Assembly: GCA_016081115.2 (NCBI GenBank) | Contig: CM071936.1 | Coordinates: 78,655,262 to 78,719,261, forward strand | From: Rehmannia glutinosa | Lineage: Eukaryota; Streptophyta; Magnoliopsida; Lamiales; Orobanchaceae | Reading direction: 5' to 3' | Length of the DNA: 64,000 nt | Shown: positions 46,357 to 58,725 of the stretch, in pieces | Layout of the letters: every line of letters begins with the position of its first letter | How positions within the stretch are numbered: the stretch's first letter is position 1 | The notes under the pieces: model-generated | What the model was told of the DNA's origin: nothing | The model's database searches: none | The model's input: only the letters and a program-made list of their open reading frames with translations | Made by a program: the position numbers and the translations under genes

Positions 46357-49300
46357 TTAATTCTCATCATCACAAATTAAGATTTTTAAACCCTTACGAT
46401 TAGTCACCCTGTATACAGCAACGTACAATTGACCATGGCTGAATATTGGGTTTTTCAAAAGAAGTCCAATATGAGAGAGAGATTGTCCTTGACTTTTGTT
46501 GATAGTCGTCGCATATGAAATAATCAAAGGAAATTGTCTTCGTTGGAACTTGAAAGGCAACCTCCGATCGGATGGAGTCACTATTATTCGAGGAATTAAT
46601 ACCTTTTGACCCTCATTGTTTTCTGTAAGAAACTTTGCCTCCAAAACGTGATCACCAAGCTTTGTAACAACCAACCTAATGCCAATGCACAAACCAAGTG
46701 AATTATCTATATTCGTCAACAACATCACCGGAGTTCCAACTTTCAACTTTAACTCATGATTCGGCACTCCTGAACACCTAATTGTGTTCAAAAACTCCGG
46801 TGCGTACACATCCTGCAATAGGTCAACATTTGAATCTGATTTGCACGCGCTGTCAGAGCTCAAATATATCTTACATTCCCCTTCGTTCAATGAAGTCATA
46901 TATTCATTTACAGAATCAACCACATCAAGTGGTGGTGCAAGGATGGCACGACCCTCCAAATAAACTGGGCATTCATTAGTCTTACCAAATTGTGGATATA
47001 TGCTTTCTACAATTGTCGCAATAGGGTCCCCATCACATTTCAATAATATATCATCAGGAATTTCAATATCAACAATACCATCATTCGGATCTCCAACTGA
47101 TCCATCTCCTACGGTCTCGATCCATTTTGAAAACTTCTTCAAATCAAGATACTCATAATCTGAATTTAGATTTTGTAGCCTCATGTTCTTGGTTAACCTC
47201 AAAACTGTGCAACATCTCCATAAATGTGAAGAATTGATCGCCGCACAAACTATATCTTGTCTGGTGCCTTTTGGAACCACATGTAAGATTTGGCGAAAAT
47301 CACCACCGAGCACCATTGTTTTACCTCCAAATGGTTGATCTGAGCTATTTGGATTGGTGTATCTCATAATATCTTTCAGTGATTTATCCAAAGCTTCAAA
47401 ATAATGTTTATGCATCATGGGGGCTTCGTCCCAAATTATCAGTTGTGCATGTTTTATTAGTTATGCAAGCGGACTACCTTGAGAGATTTTGCACGTTGAT
47501 TCTTCAGTAAGAATAAATAGAAGTTTAAATTTTGAATGACCAGTTCTTCCGTTTGGCAGAAGAAGAGAAGTTATGCAGCTAGACGCTACATTCAGAACAA
47601 TTCCACCCCTAGACCTTATGGCTACGGAAAGTGTTTGCCACACAAAAGTTTTTCCAGTGCCTCCATATCCTTATACGAAGAATATATCACCCTTCTTCGA
47701 ATCAACTGAGTCCATAACTTTATCATAAACATGCCGCTGCTCACTGTTCAAACTTTCAATCAGATTTCTGTTTTCATCGCTAAATGCTTCACGATTGTAG
47801 TGCATTTCATCAAAAATAAACTTATTATGAAACATATTATAGCTCACGACATTTGGTACTGGCATCTCCGGATAATCCTTTAAACTTTTTTTGATTTTCT
47901 GCAACTTCTCAACTTCCACTAATGCCAGATTTTTTATTTCATCACTCAGATTCAATTCTGAAAAATATCAAATGAATCAGTTAGTTGGATCAATTTAAAT
48001 ATAGCAAATTTAATAATTTAATATAATAACATTATTCAAAACAATTTGTCTATACTTGATACCTTTATATTTTTTGAGCTGGCGTTGTTTGTATTAAACA
48101 TTATCCAATAAATATTTCCAACATTTTTCCCAGACATATTCTGGATGGCTCAAAGAGTCTGAATAAAGCAATGTAGTGAACAAACCTCTCACGTAATGTG
48201 CAGATCCCCAATAGCTTGCCTCAGTAATACCATCAATATATTCTTGATCATCGTCCAACAACCCCAAAGCATAACATGCATCACGATATGAACCGTACTG
48301 GGTGTTGTTAACCTTTTTTAAATCATCATGACATTTGGCTCCTCCCATTATGTTAGCGGACACCTAGCATAATAATTATCACAGACCCCGGGGGGACATA
48401 GTAAAGTCGATCCAAAGAATATCCTCTTTTCCTAGGAACCCATTCTCTAGTGTCTTTCTTCCAAATAAATTTTTGAGAAAATTCCACGTAAGTTAGATTG
48501 TTTGCCTCTGGGAATTTTTTATTAGCCTCAAACCAACCTAAAAACATGCTTTGATTCAATGATTGACGTTCAATGGCTTCATCCAATGGATCTGAATCTA
48601 AAAAAATGACTCTCTGCTCATCTGGAAGATGAAAGCTCAATCGTTCGACAGGGGGATCCTTATACTGAATTTCATATCCAAAAATTCTCCAAGATGCTTC
48701 ACACGGTGAAATGTAACGACAATCATAATACATGTTCACCTCATCGACATGTGTCTTTAAACCATCAGCACTTGTACTTTTATAAAAAAATGTAGTGACT
48801 TTATCATTGCCTTTGTTGACATATTTGAACAAATACTTAATAGATCTGGATTGGTTGCACCATTTAACATTGAAGTGAGCTCCGTGACTTTAACAAAAGA
48901 TATCGGTTATGTGGAACGAACCATCTATTATCTAGCGGAACACCGTTTTTCATAACTATTCTTCCAGTGTTTCTACGTCTATAGGCTGGATAACCATCAC
49001 CATCGATAGAAGTAGATTCTAAAAATCTCTTTGGAAAATGCTTGGTGCACTTATCATCTAACATGCAAGGAGAAGATTTTCTTAGATGACCGCAAGAACC
49101 ATGAATCATGAAATCTCGCACAAAGAAAGATAGTACACATGATCGATATCTCATCTTGAATTTCAAAGTTAAAATGATTCGATCAATATCACCTTCATTT
49201 GGGTATCTATTTTCTTTTGATAAAAAAGAAGAATGTGAGCATGAGGAAGCCTCTCTTTTGGAACTCACGTGTAAATCATCGCAAAACAAAAATGATTTTA

Positions 49301-51430
49301 AATATTTTAGGTCTAAAAAAGATTAAATATCTATTATTAAAATATTTATTCAATGATAAAATTTGTGTAATTAGTAATGGTATGTTCATAAGCAATAACA
49401 TTTCCAAAAACTTTGTTGTGTCGCAAATCTCTCACCAAACCGTCTAATTTTACTTTGAATAACAGTCGATCATCAGCTCTAAGATTTCTTCTTTCAATGA
49501 AACGAATAATCTTTGGCCACTTTGGATTGCAAGTGAAAGTTATGAACAGATCAGGGTATCCTGCCCATCTGCAAATTTCCATTGCATCTTGGTAATTCGG
49601 AATCATATAGCATGCTCCACCGGTAAATGAAGGAGGCAACACAACTCGATTTCCAAGACTACAGGGGTCTATTTCACCTCATATCAGAGCATCGACAATC
49701 CCGTTGTACATTTCATTGTGCAGTTGTTCTGATGGGTTCTGATATACCACAAACTTGATGACTCAACCATCGTGTATCCATCTACTATGAATTGTTGTGT
49801 TAGTCTTCGATAGAATAGTCTGGTGGAAAACTCAATGTCCCTTTCATGCAACCGGTATCCAAAAAACTCCCTTTGGCTAACCCTTTTTCTACCTCCATTA
49901 GCGGATGTTCTGGTTTCAAAAAAAGGTATATCTTCCCTGTAACCATCTTCACCATAAGGAAACAACTAATGCAACAATCTCTGTCACCCATTGACTGATC
50001 AAAATCGCCAACAACTAATGCAACAATTTCTGAAACTGAAGGCAAATTATACCTCCTTGCATCCCCACCTCTTCTACCAATAAGTCGTAATCTCATGTCC
50101 AAAATACCTTCATCCGCAATTTTTTCTCTGGCCATTCTAAACGACCTTACCAAAATATTGTATTCATCCAGCATAGTTTTGAGTTCAAGTACGATTTGAC
50201 TGTGTAAATCAGAAATCTCATCATTGTTCCTGCATGAGAAATTTATTACAATATGTTATTGTTGCATGAAAACGTAATACAATACCAAGCTCACGTTAAA
50301 TGATCTCTTATGTTTGATATAATTTTAGAGAAAGACTGTAGAGTAAATACATACCTAACAAAATTCATTCGATTTTGGACTTCATTCTCAGTGTCATAAA
50401 TATAAAGTTGAGCAAATTTAGGCGTAGAACCTTCTTCTGGCAGCAGGCTTCCAATCAAATGATAGTTCTAACCGTGCAATTGAAAAACTGGAGGAGAATT
50501 TCCCGTGTTCATGCTCAAATCGATTTTCCTCCTATAGAGGTGAAACAAAATATGTTGTTGCATGACCTGATATTTTCTAGAAAATATTTACTTTTACCAC
50601 TTATACCAAATATTAAATCATACAATACTTGTGGGGGTTTCTTCATTGAGGCCAATTGGATTTTCCCATGTAAACAACATCCGCAGTATTTTGGCTTTGT
50701 GGCATTAACACGGGAATTCAATCTCTCGTCATACCAAAAAAGTGCAGAAAAATATTCACACTTGATTTTGAATGATGGATCTCTTAGGTCCCAATAATCT
50801 ATGATGCAAAAACCGAATATTGTATAAGAGTTTGATGGAAATGGGTAAATATGATTACAATGTAAATATTATAAGGTTATTAAATAATATAACAAAAGCA
50901 CTATAAAAAAATATAACAAATGTTCAAATAACATATAATCAAATGTAATAATTAACACTCATCTATGTTAATATAATAATTATATATATTATTTATGGAT
51001 ATGGAGTTACCATCATTATGAACATTATATGTTGCAGTTGTCCTTTTTTCTCGAAGGTATTTGCTGTAGTATACCAGATTCCAAATTTGTAATAGTTGAT
51101 GCTACAGTCCTTGCTTGTGTACATGGATAAGATGTAGACGCATTTTATTCATTTAAACTCGACAAAAAACTTGGAACCGTATTCCTTGGTACGGAAACTG
51201 CAATGTGTATGATATGTAGATGAAAAATATGAACTTCAAAATTAATTTAAACAATTACAAATAACTCAAAAGTTTTGCCTATGAAAATTACCATTTGAAA
51301 TATCACAGAAAGGCATTCTTGAAAATGGATAGGTTACAGTGCTCAATTCAAAATTTTCACTATTTGTAAGTTTCTAGGACTTTTAGTGCCGCGATCTGTA
51401 GATGTGGATCCTGATAATCCAAGTTTTTCT
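46357..51430 (-). pseudogene. Helitron RepHel (HUH replicase and PIF1-like helicase), broken
   Basis: The N-terminal part lies in pieces between about 51,200 and 50,370 (FWYDERLNSRV; CGCCLHGKIQL; then a stretch ending QLYIYDTENEVQNRMNF). The Helitron_like_N domain follows (50,174-49,346: FRMAREKIADEG; GYPDLFITFTCNPKWPKI). The HUH box bases (PHAH) are at 49,247-49,236, but one base short of the preceding frame. The helicase has Walker A GYGGTGKTF (about 47,668-47,642), immediately preceded by an in-frame TAA. Walker B is WDEAPMMH (about 47,430), followed by GGDFRQILHVVPKG and TINKSQGQSLSHIG...GQLYVAVYRV, where Tyr replaces the usual Ser. Another frame change is near 48,385. It formerly provided rolling-circle replication; it is inactive as read. 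Confidence 0.92.
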
Positions 51431-51977
51431 GCACACATACAAAGTACTAACACTTTACGGATGATATAAAAGACAAAAAAATACTAAATGAAATACATTC
51501 AATTATTATTAGTTCTTATTGCGATATCAATAATTTAATTAATTGTCAAGATATGAAATTCATACATGAAAATATTAGGTCCCGTTCGAGATATGAAAGT
51601 TCATATGTGAAAAAATTGTGTTTGAAATTAATGTATCAATTAATGCAATAAAGCAATCGTTTTGCTTGGTTTTAATGGATGTAAGTGTATTTATGGTGCT
51701 AATTCAAATTGATAAATAGTTCTTCAATGGATAATTTGATTGGCTATTTTTTCTGCTGGAATTAATTTGATGACATCTTCTTTGATTATGGAATCTAATA
51801 TCTTATAAAATGGACTATTGAAATGGCCACACATTTTATTTTTTGGTAATAATTAATGAGTTGTCCTGTTCTTTTCTTGCACAATAAATATAAAGTTTTA
51901 TACTTTTTATGCAATTTACTTTGCCTAGTCATTTCAAGGTGAACATATATTTTGAATACACATATATTTGTTTCCAG

Positions 51978-52200
51978 CAATCGATCCTCCTGAAGGATTT
52001 CTATCAGAGTGGTGGTCCTTATTTTGGAGTGTATACTCTGCGAAATTTCCAGAGGCAACAGAAGCATCCTCGTCTAAGATTTCATCGATTTAATTTTCTT
52101 AACTGCATCACATTATGTATCAAAACTTTCTTATCTACATCAAAATTGCTATAAGTTTTGTGTAATTTCAGATTGGTGGAATCGTGCCGCAGAATTTTAA
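51978..52200 (+). pseudogene. LEUNIG-like (LUFS domain) exon captured in the Helitron
   Basis: After a good acceptor (TTTGTTTCCAG) one exon reads DPPEGFLSEWWSLFW, then SVYSAKFPEATEASS. It matches the GFLxEWWSxFWDIF signature of the LEUNIG/LUH transcriptional corepressor N-terminus, from memory of that family. A possible next exon follows GTAATTTCAG at 52,171 (IGGIVPQNFNPVMQI), ending in a stop. It is on the strand opposite to RepHel. No WD40 repeats are present, so this is a fragment, not a corepressor gene. A chance match is unlikely given the Trp/Phe spacing. Confidence 0.6.
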
Positions 52201-52239
52201 TCCTGTTATGCAGATTACGCTAATCGATTAATGGTCATA

Positions 52240-54300
52240 TTGAAAATTGTTTACTTTGCGCCAACTTTCAATTGTAATTTGCTCTGGGTTAGCCAACTGA
52301 CCAATGATCACAATTGCTCAGTGATTTTTACGGTAATTATTTTGTGAGACAAAAAGAGTCTATCTTATAAAATATTTAAGTTGGTTTGATAAACAACTTA
52401 TATTAAACAACAATAAATACAATTAAAAATTTATGAATATAAACATGATACTACTGAAATAGAGAATAGAAATCGTACCATTGCTCTATATGTTTGTTCT
52501 CTGTCATTTATTTCCAATAATTTTAGACCCCGTGAGTTTTGTCATTTTGATCAAATATGCGGATTACTAATCAATCGAAAGAGATTTTAAAACTCGATAC
52601 AAAGTTTTATAGATTAAAGAAATAATTATGCTTTGAGCAGTTAAGAGAAAATGCAATTAATACTTTAAAACTTGATTAATTGAATTGAATACAAAAAAAT
52701 CGATGTCCAATTGAAACATAAAAATCAATGGTAAAAGATACATAAAATATTACCATAAATATTCCGTTGAATATAATTCGTCTATTTTAACTATTATTAA
52801 GTAATAAGGAAAGTTTGAATTGACCCTAATTTACATACCATTTACAATATTTTCCTAATCTAAAATATTACCGAATATAAGGATTAAAACGAGCGGTAAT
52901 TTTTTTGTTTCGGACTCCAAATTTTTATACATATATATATAATAAAATAAGAATATCATTTATAATATTTTCCTAGTTCAATATCATTTATAATATTTTC
53001 CTAATTTATATACATATATAATTTAGGAATACAAAAAAAGTCAATATCTAGTTATAACATAAAAATCAAAGACTATATAGTTTTTAATAGAAGTGAAAAA
53101 ACTATATATAGTCTTTGATTTTTATGTTTCTTTTTTAAAATCCTAATGATGATGATGATGCATAGGAATGATGATGACTCTTTAAAAATCCTAACGTATA
53201 TAGTTGTCTAAAATCATAGGAATGTTGATAATGATGCATATATATTATTATGAGTAACATATCTTTTGGTAAACTTTGAATTTTAGATTCTTGATTTACA
53301 ATAATGAAGGCAAGAACGGTAACATATCTTTCTTCCTAAACAATTGTTGCAAAATCCTAACATTTGGTAATTTTTGGTATAATAATAATTAAGAATACCA
53401 TTTATAATCATAATTAATTATTGCGAAATCCTATTATTTGGTAACTTTTTGTTTCATTATAAATAGTAATATAATTTACAATATTTTCTAATATATAAAA
53501 AAAATATGTTATACAAAGTAAGATCAATGGTTAGAATTATACAATAAAATATATCTGAATATAAGAAGTAAAATGAGAGGGATTTTTTTTCTTTATTTAA
53601 TTTTATTTTTCCCTTCTTTTTCTTCTTCAATTAATTTTGTTTTCCTCTTTTTTCTTTATTTAATTTCGTTTTTCCCTTTTTTTTCTTAAGTGGTTATTTA
53701 TTAAAATTATTTAAAATTATGAAATTATTGAAAATTATTTTAAAGAGTAGTTAAAATCATTGTAGGCAAATGATTACCAAAAAAGTTAATACCTACAATA
53801 TTTATGTTGGCCGACAATATTATTCGAAGTTGAATTTCGAAAAGACAAAACAAAATATAATGTAATTTAAATGTTTGACTTGTATTATGGCTTTTTCAGC
53901 TTCACCATTCGAGTGTGCTCTTTTGATACAGTTGATGTCAATTTGGTATTGAATGGAACTTTTTTATTAAAAAGAAATAAGACTTTTTATTATCCAAAGT
54001 TATAAGACTTTTTATTCAAAATTTAAAATATCATTTGTATTTCTAATGAACATATAGTAAAAGTATAATCCAAATACAAATGTAATCAAGAATACTAATT
54101 TAATAAAATTATACTAATTGCAATTGAACCAATACAAAATAAATATGTAGATATTTGTTCTAGAGCAGGATATCAAAAACAAAATTTTCATTAATAATAA
54201 TATATTGTTCATTCAAACACTCCATAAAAAAGTGACATAAAAAATATTCAAATATAAATAAAGTCTAGAAGTAGTTCAAAAACATCAATCATATATCATT
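52240..54300. other. Helitron AT-rich non-coding stretch
   Basis: No ORF or known domain. It contains an inverted repeat at 53,056-53,128, short T-rich tracts and a small GAT trinucleotide run near 53,145. Confidence 0.7.
53056..53128. repeat. Perfect-like hairpin, about 30-bp arms
   Basis: AACATAAAAATCAAAGACTA pairs with its inverse at 53,105-53,127; arms continue through ACTATATA and the loop is about 10 nt. Confidence 0.8.
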
Positions 54301-54329
54301 CTAATCATTTTCCTTCTTGATAACTGCCT

Positions 54330-55440
54330 TAGTAAATACTAACCAAGCGAAGTTTATTTATATGTGACTTTGAGAGAATCAATCGAAAAGTTGGATTCTC
54401 AACAGCATCCACCTTAACGTCATCATCGTCAGAATCATCGCTGCATGTTGCACACGTATTAATTAAATCAATCAATTAATTTATAATTAAATAGAAATAT
54501 CATATGTATATAATTTAAACTATAATATATTATCTGAACTAATATCAAATACACGTATAATCGGGTACCCATCGATTCTCTCGCATATATCATCATTAGA
54601 AAATATTCACACATCAAAAACGTGGTTGGCACGATAAGAGAAAATCAACACTTCACCATCTGAAATTTCGTTATCATGGACGAATTTGCTCCATCCATCC
54701 GTAAAATAGAATGCGCCATAAGGGCTGACCATTTTGACCGTCAAAGTATGTCCGTTCACATTATGCATATCACAATTTAATGGTGTAAGACCATTAAATT
54801 GATCATTAATTTGCATGGAAGATCTTTGGTACAACAAATCTAATATAATTACAATTTGTAATGAATTTCTAATTGTACAATATAAGAAGCCATTACAATA
54901 AGTAGATAGAAGTTTATTTTTTATTTTTTTATTTTTTTTCTTTTTTCATTTTTTTTTGCCAAAAAAATGGGGGACATGATCAAATTACTGGTGACAGAGA
55001 ATGTGACAATGCAATAATTCAGAGAATTTTGACATCTATGCATAGCTTATCAAGAATTAGCATCAATCGGCACATTGGTATGCAAAGGAAAGATATTCTT
55101 TGTTGTCGAATCAAAACAAAACAATATTTGCTGGAGATAAAAGTTTATATATATGAAAAGAAAATATATGTTGACACAAAATTTGTTGACAGAAAATATG
55201 TTAGTATGGGGAATAATTAAAAAACAAATAAATCATACAAAAAACAACTTAAAAAAATACAACAAAACTATCAAGAATAATCAAAAAAGAAACTCACCAA
55301 ATTTTGTCCGTACAAACCTATAATATAGTGTATATAAAAACTCTTCCTTATTGAAGTATTCGAGTTCAATATTGTCTGTATTGGTGGGACACTTGATGAA
55401 AACGGAACTAGAGGGGAACGTGAAGATGAAGCCATATTTG
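54330..55440 (-). pseudogene. B3-domain gene fragment (REM-like) captured in the Helitron
   Basis: Minus strand. A first exon from ATG at about 55,430 (MASSSRSPLVPFSSSVPP), with a donor near 55,298 (GTGAGTTTC). The main exon, 54,837-54,607, carries LTVKMVSPYGAFYFTDGWSK, FVHDNEISDGEVLIFSY and NHVFDV. This is the beta-strand pattern of the second half of a plant B3 DNA-binding domain. The frame meets TGA at 54,609-54,607 and would continue IFSNDDICERIDG. A further exon at about 54,440-54,345 (DDSDDDDVKVDAVENPTF, then SKSHINKLRL) looks like the linker and start of a next B3 domain, as in REM proteins. The in-frame stop and truncated domains make it a pseudogene. The function in the donor gene would be DNA binding. 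Confidence 0.7.
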
Positions 55441-55886
55441 GTGTTTATGCTTCGAATTTAGGATCAACAATATGAAATTATTTCTTCAATGTAATTTATG
55501 TAGTATAAATATAAGAGGATTTAACATAAATAATAAACTAAATATAATTGGCGTGAAAGATATGTTTCTCCATAGAAACAAATAAAATTATATATAGAAA
55601 CAATATCAATATGGCGTGAAATATATGTTTCTCTATTGAAAAAAATAAAATAGCAAGTTAAATATAATTTTATCCATTGAAAAAATAAACAATATAATAT
55701 AATTGATGAAGACATTATATATAGATAGAATTGATACTATTTAATATTTTTCTAATTTATATAATTACAATGATTTTCTTATAATATATTCATAATATAA
55801 GAATTTATAATAATTACTATTTATAATTTTTACAATTGTTTCCTAATATAATAAAAAAAGAGGGGAAAATAAAAGTTTAGGACTTC

Positions 55887-55926
55887 TACATTATATATAC
55901 TATATATATATATATATATATTTGTT
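55887..55926 (-). other. Candidate Helitron 5' terminus in an AT run
   Basis: AGGACTTCTACATTATATATACTATATATAT (plus strand; shown here only as landmark words CTTCTACATTATA and (TA)n) has the form of Helitron 5' tips in inverse. The exact end is uncertain. Confidence 0.4.
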
Positions 55927-56214
55927 ATATGTCCTACTCTTAACCATACACAGTTTCTCTTATGTTGGTTTCTTTCTCAAAATAAAAGTTCTTTTCTCGG
56001 TCTTTTTGATGGTGGTGGTGTGAGAGATAAGAGAAAAAGAGAAAAATTTCTCGACCATTTGGATGGTAGGGTGAGAGAGGAGAGAGAAAAGAGAAGAGAG
56101 AAAGAGAAAAAGTCGAGATTGTTGCTTTAACGTTTAGGGTGTTGAGTTGAGTTTGGGTTTGAGTTTGTGTTAATGTTTAGTTTGGATTTGGTTTTGGGTT
56201 TAAGTGATGGAGCT

Positions 56215-56244
56215 CCGTCTCACGGATCTAAATCTGTGAGACGG
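56215..56244. repeat. CCGTCTCACGGAT hairpin
   Basis: CCGTCTCACGGAT and ATCTGTGAGACGG form a 13-bp stem with one mismatch. Related hairpins occur at 45,718, 56,493 and 57,733. Confidence 0.8.
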
Positions 56245-56492
56245 TCTCACAAGGAGGAGGGAGGACGACTAGGGTTGAGAGATGTTTTATTTCTTTTTAT
56301 AATTTTTTATTTTTTTGAATACATTATTTTTTAATTTTAGTTAAGTTGAAAGCGAACTTCAATGTATTTTATGGAAGAAAAATTATATTAATTCAAATTA
56401 AACTTTAATGAATAATCTTGAAGCCGAGTCCCAAATGACGTAGTGGGCTTTCATTCTTCATCATTTGACTGAAGAGTAGGTCTCTTGTAGGA

Positions 56493-56522
56493 CCGTCTTA
56501 CGAATCATATTCCGTAAGACGG
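56493..56522. repeat. CCGTCTTACG hairpin
   Basis: CCGTCTTACGAAT and ATTCCGTAAGACGG pair around a short loop. Same family as the hairpin at 56,215. Confidence 0.8.
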
Positions 56523-56580
56523 ATCCATCCGCCTACAGCCCACCCGCCTACAGACCACCTGTTATTTAAAAAAAACCCAC

Positions 56581-56862
56581 TTCAACGCTCCACAAGATTC
56601 GAACCCGCACACCTATACTGACATAAGGTGGTGTTCTACCACTACACCACTAGTGCTTGTTGTGCAATTTCAGTATAACCATGTATATAAAGTCATTCAT
56701 AAATACGTCTGGTAAATTGTATAAAAATTAAAAATGCCTCTAAATGAAAAGGCTAAGAATCGAACCCAGGTCTATACCCTAACAATATACTATTCTACCA
56801 CTACACCACAACTGCTTGTTGTGTAGTTTCAATATAACCATGAATATAACGTCATTCATAAA
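56581..56862 (-). repeat. Two tandem tRNA-like (Pol III box A/B) modules, SINE-like
   Basis: On the minus strand each copy has a box A-like GTGGTGTAGTGGTAG (56,650-56,636; 56,809-56,795) and a box B-like GGTTCGA (56,605-56,596; 56,766-56,757), 29-30 nt apart. Both are flanked by the same GCTTGTTGTG...GTCATTCATAAA tail. The acceptor stems do not pair, so these are not tRNA genes. They resemble tRNA-derived SINE heads. Confidence 0.6.
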
Positions 56863-56879
56863 TTATTATTCCCAAAACT

Positions 56880-57790
56880 CGTCATATTTATTTTCCTTCT
56901 TCATTGTACTAGACTCTTAATATTTGAATGTATTAAAAACATGATACTTTATCTCAATAAATGGATACTTATAAAAGTGTTACTATAACTACATCATATT
57001 TATTTTTTTATTTTTCCTCTTTTTTTGTTCATAGTTTGTAAATGTATTAAGAAATCTGATACTTTATCTCAAAAAATGGATACTTTTACTTATAAAAGTG
57101 TTACTTTAACTATATTATATTTTATTTATTTTTTATTTTTTCTTCTTTCCTTCATTCCTAATTTGTGACTATATTAAAAAAACATGATACTTTATCTCAA
57201 AAAATAGATACTTTAACGTATAAAAGTGTTACTTTAACTCTGTTTTATATATATCTATATATATATATATTGTAATATATTCATAATTTGTGACTATATT
57301 AAAAAATATGTTACTTTATCTCAAAAAACAACTTTTATTTATAAAAGTATTACTTTAACTCTATCATATTTATTATTCATCTTTCATTATATTGAATTCA
57401 TAATATATGACTATATTAAAAAAAGTAATACTTTATTTCAAAAAACAGATATTTTTACTCTTAAAACATGATATTTTGTCTCAAAAAATATATACTTTTA
57501 CTCATAAAGGTGTTATTTTAACTCTGATATATTTATTTTTCCTCCAATGTAATGTAATCATAATCTGTGGTTATATTAAAAAATATGATACTTTATCTAA
57601 AATAACTGATACTTTTTCTCATAAAAATTTTTTAATCGGGAAGAAAAATAGAAAAAAAAAAAAAAAAAAACAAAAAAAAAAGCCGGTGGCTTTGACCATG
57701 AATCGGTCAACAGGATCCGCGGGTCAATAGGATCCGTCTTACGGATTGAGACCCATAAGACAATCCTACATGAGTTTTTGCCATGACTGA
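56880..57790 (+). repeat. Dispersed repeat, copy 2: tandem about 120-bp units plus hairpin end
   Basis: Same units (GATACTTTATCTCAAAAAA; TAAAAGTGTTACTTTAACTC), A-rich tract (57,650-57,682) and GATCCGCGGGTCAATAGGATCC tail words as at 44,935-45,780, in the same orientation. The end hairpin at 57,733-57,763 has decayed in one arm. Confidence 0.75.
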
Positions 57791-58422
57791 AAGTGTTTGA
57801 TCTAGCCCATAAGACGATTTAGATATATCTCGTAGTATGTTACTTCCTAATATATATCTTCCTAAATGAAAACAATCCCCAAAAAATAACATGTCCCTCC
57901 TCCCGCTACGCCCTACGGGGGAAGGGAAAGTATTTTTTTTGCTGTTTTTCTTTTTTTCTTCTTTCCCATCTCGGTTTTTTCCATTTCTCTCATCTCTGGG
58001 TGTAATTTGTTTTTCTTTGTGGGAGTTAGTTTGCTTTTTGTTTGTTTTTTTATTGTTTTTTCTTTTCTTTTTTAGATTAGACATTAGAAGATCTGTTGTT
58101 TGGGGCCTCATTTGGAGTTTTTTTTATCATTTTCTGGTAGATCTGCACATCATAAGAAAGCCTGGAATGGATCGTTCTATCACTCATCTACCCAAAAATC
58201 ATAGCCCAATGAGTTTAAACTGATGCTTTAAGATTTATTATATCTGTTGGGTTTTGATTTTTTTTTACATTTTCCTCTTCCCTTGTTTGAAAGGTATGAA
58301 TTTATTTGGCTTTTCTCTTTTGGCTTCAGCATATGTATATTGGTTGTTTTCAAATTGATTAATAAAAAAATACAATTTCTTTGCTTTAAAAAAACCCCAA
58401 AAATGAAATATATATTTGTATG

Positions 58423-58453
<31 letters not shown>

Positions 58454-58725
58454 GTAATTGTAAACTCTAAATAAGTGATTATCAGCTTTTAGATAGAAAA
58501 AATAACTGATATTTCCAATTAGAAGTTAAAAATCACTTGTTTTTAGAGTTTGCAAATTGATTGAGGTTTTTTGTTCCATAATACTATTCAACTTCATATT
58601 CCATTGTATTTGATGATTGCCACTTGCACAAGATGAGCTATAATTGTACATGTGTCATTTATCCAATACAATGAAATCGAAATGTGGAACAAGAGATACA
58701 ATCCATTTTCATACACTCCTATAAT
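57791..58725. other. Non-coding spacer with (AC)n microsatellite
   Basis: T-rich DNA without a supported ORF. A pure (AC)n run at 58,423-58,444 is followed by (TA)n. Confidence 0.75.

Larger units (their letters stand above)
45869..55915 (-). mobile_element. Helitron with RepHel gene and captured host fragments
   Basis: On the minus strand the 3' end is the classic small hairpin (CGTGC/GCACG around GTT, 45,883-45,895) followed by ...GGTGGAATTA and CTAG at 45,872-45,869, next to a T. RepHel lies inside on the same strand. The 5' end is placed in the AT run near 55,895-55,926: the minus strand TATAGTATATATAATGTAGAAG resembles plant Helitron 5' tips. The exact TC is obscured by the microsatellite. 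The right third carries a LEUNIG-like exon and B3-domain exons, as expected for gene capture. Confidence 0.75.

Noticed and set aside
56581..56812. Possible tRNA genes
   Set aside because: Box A and B words are present but acceptor stems do not pair, and the spacing and duplicated tail fit a SINE-like repeat better.
58228..58446. Short frame starting with alternating Cys-Val
   Set aside because: Translation of the (AC)n run.
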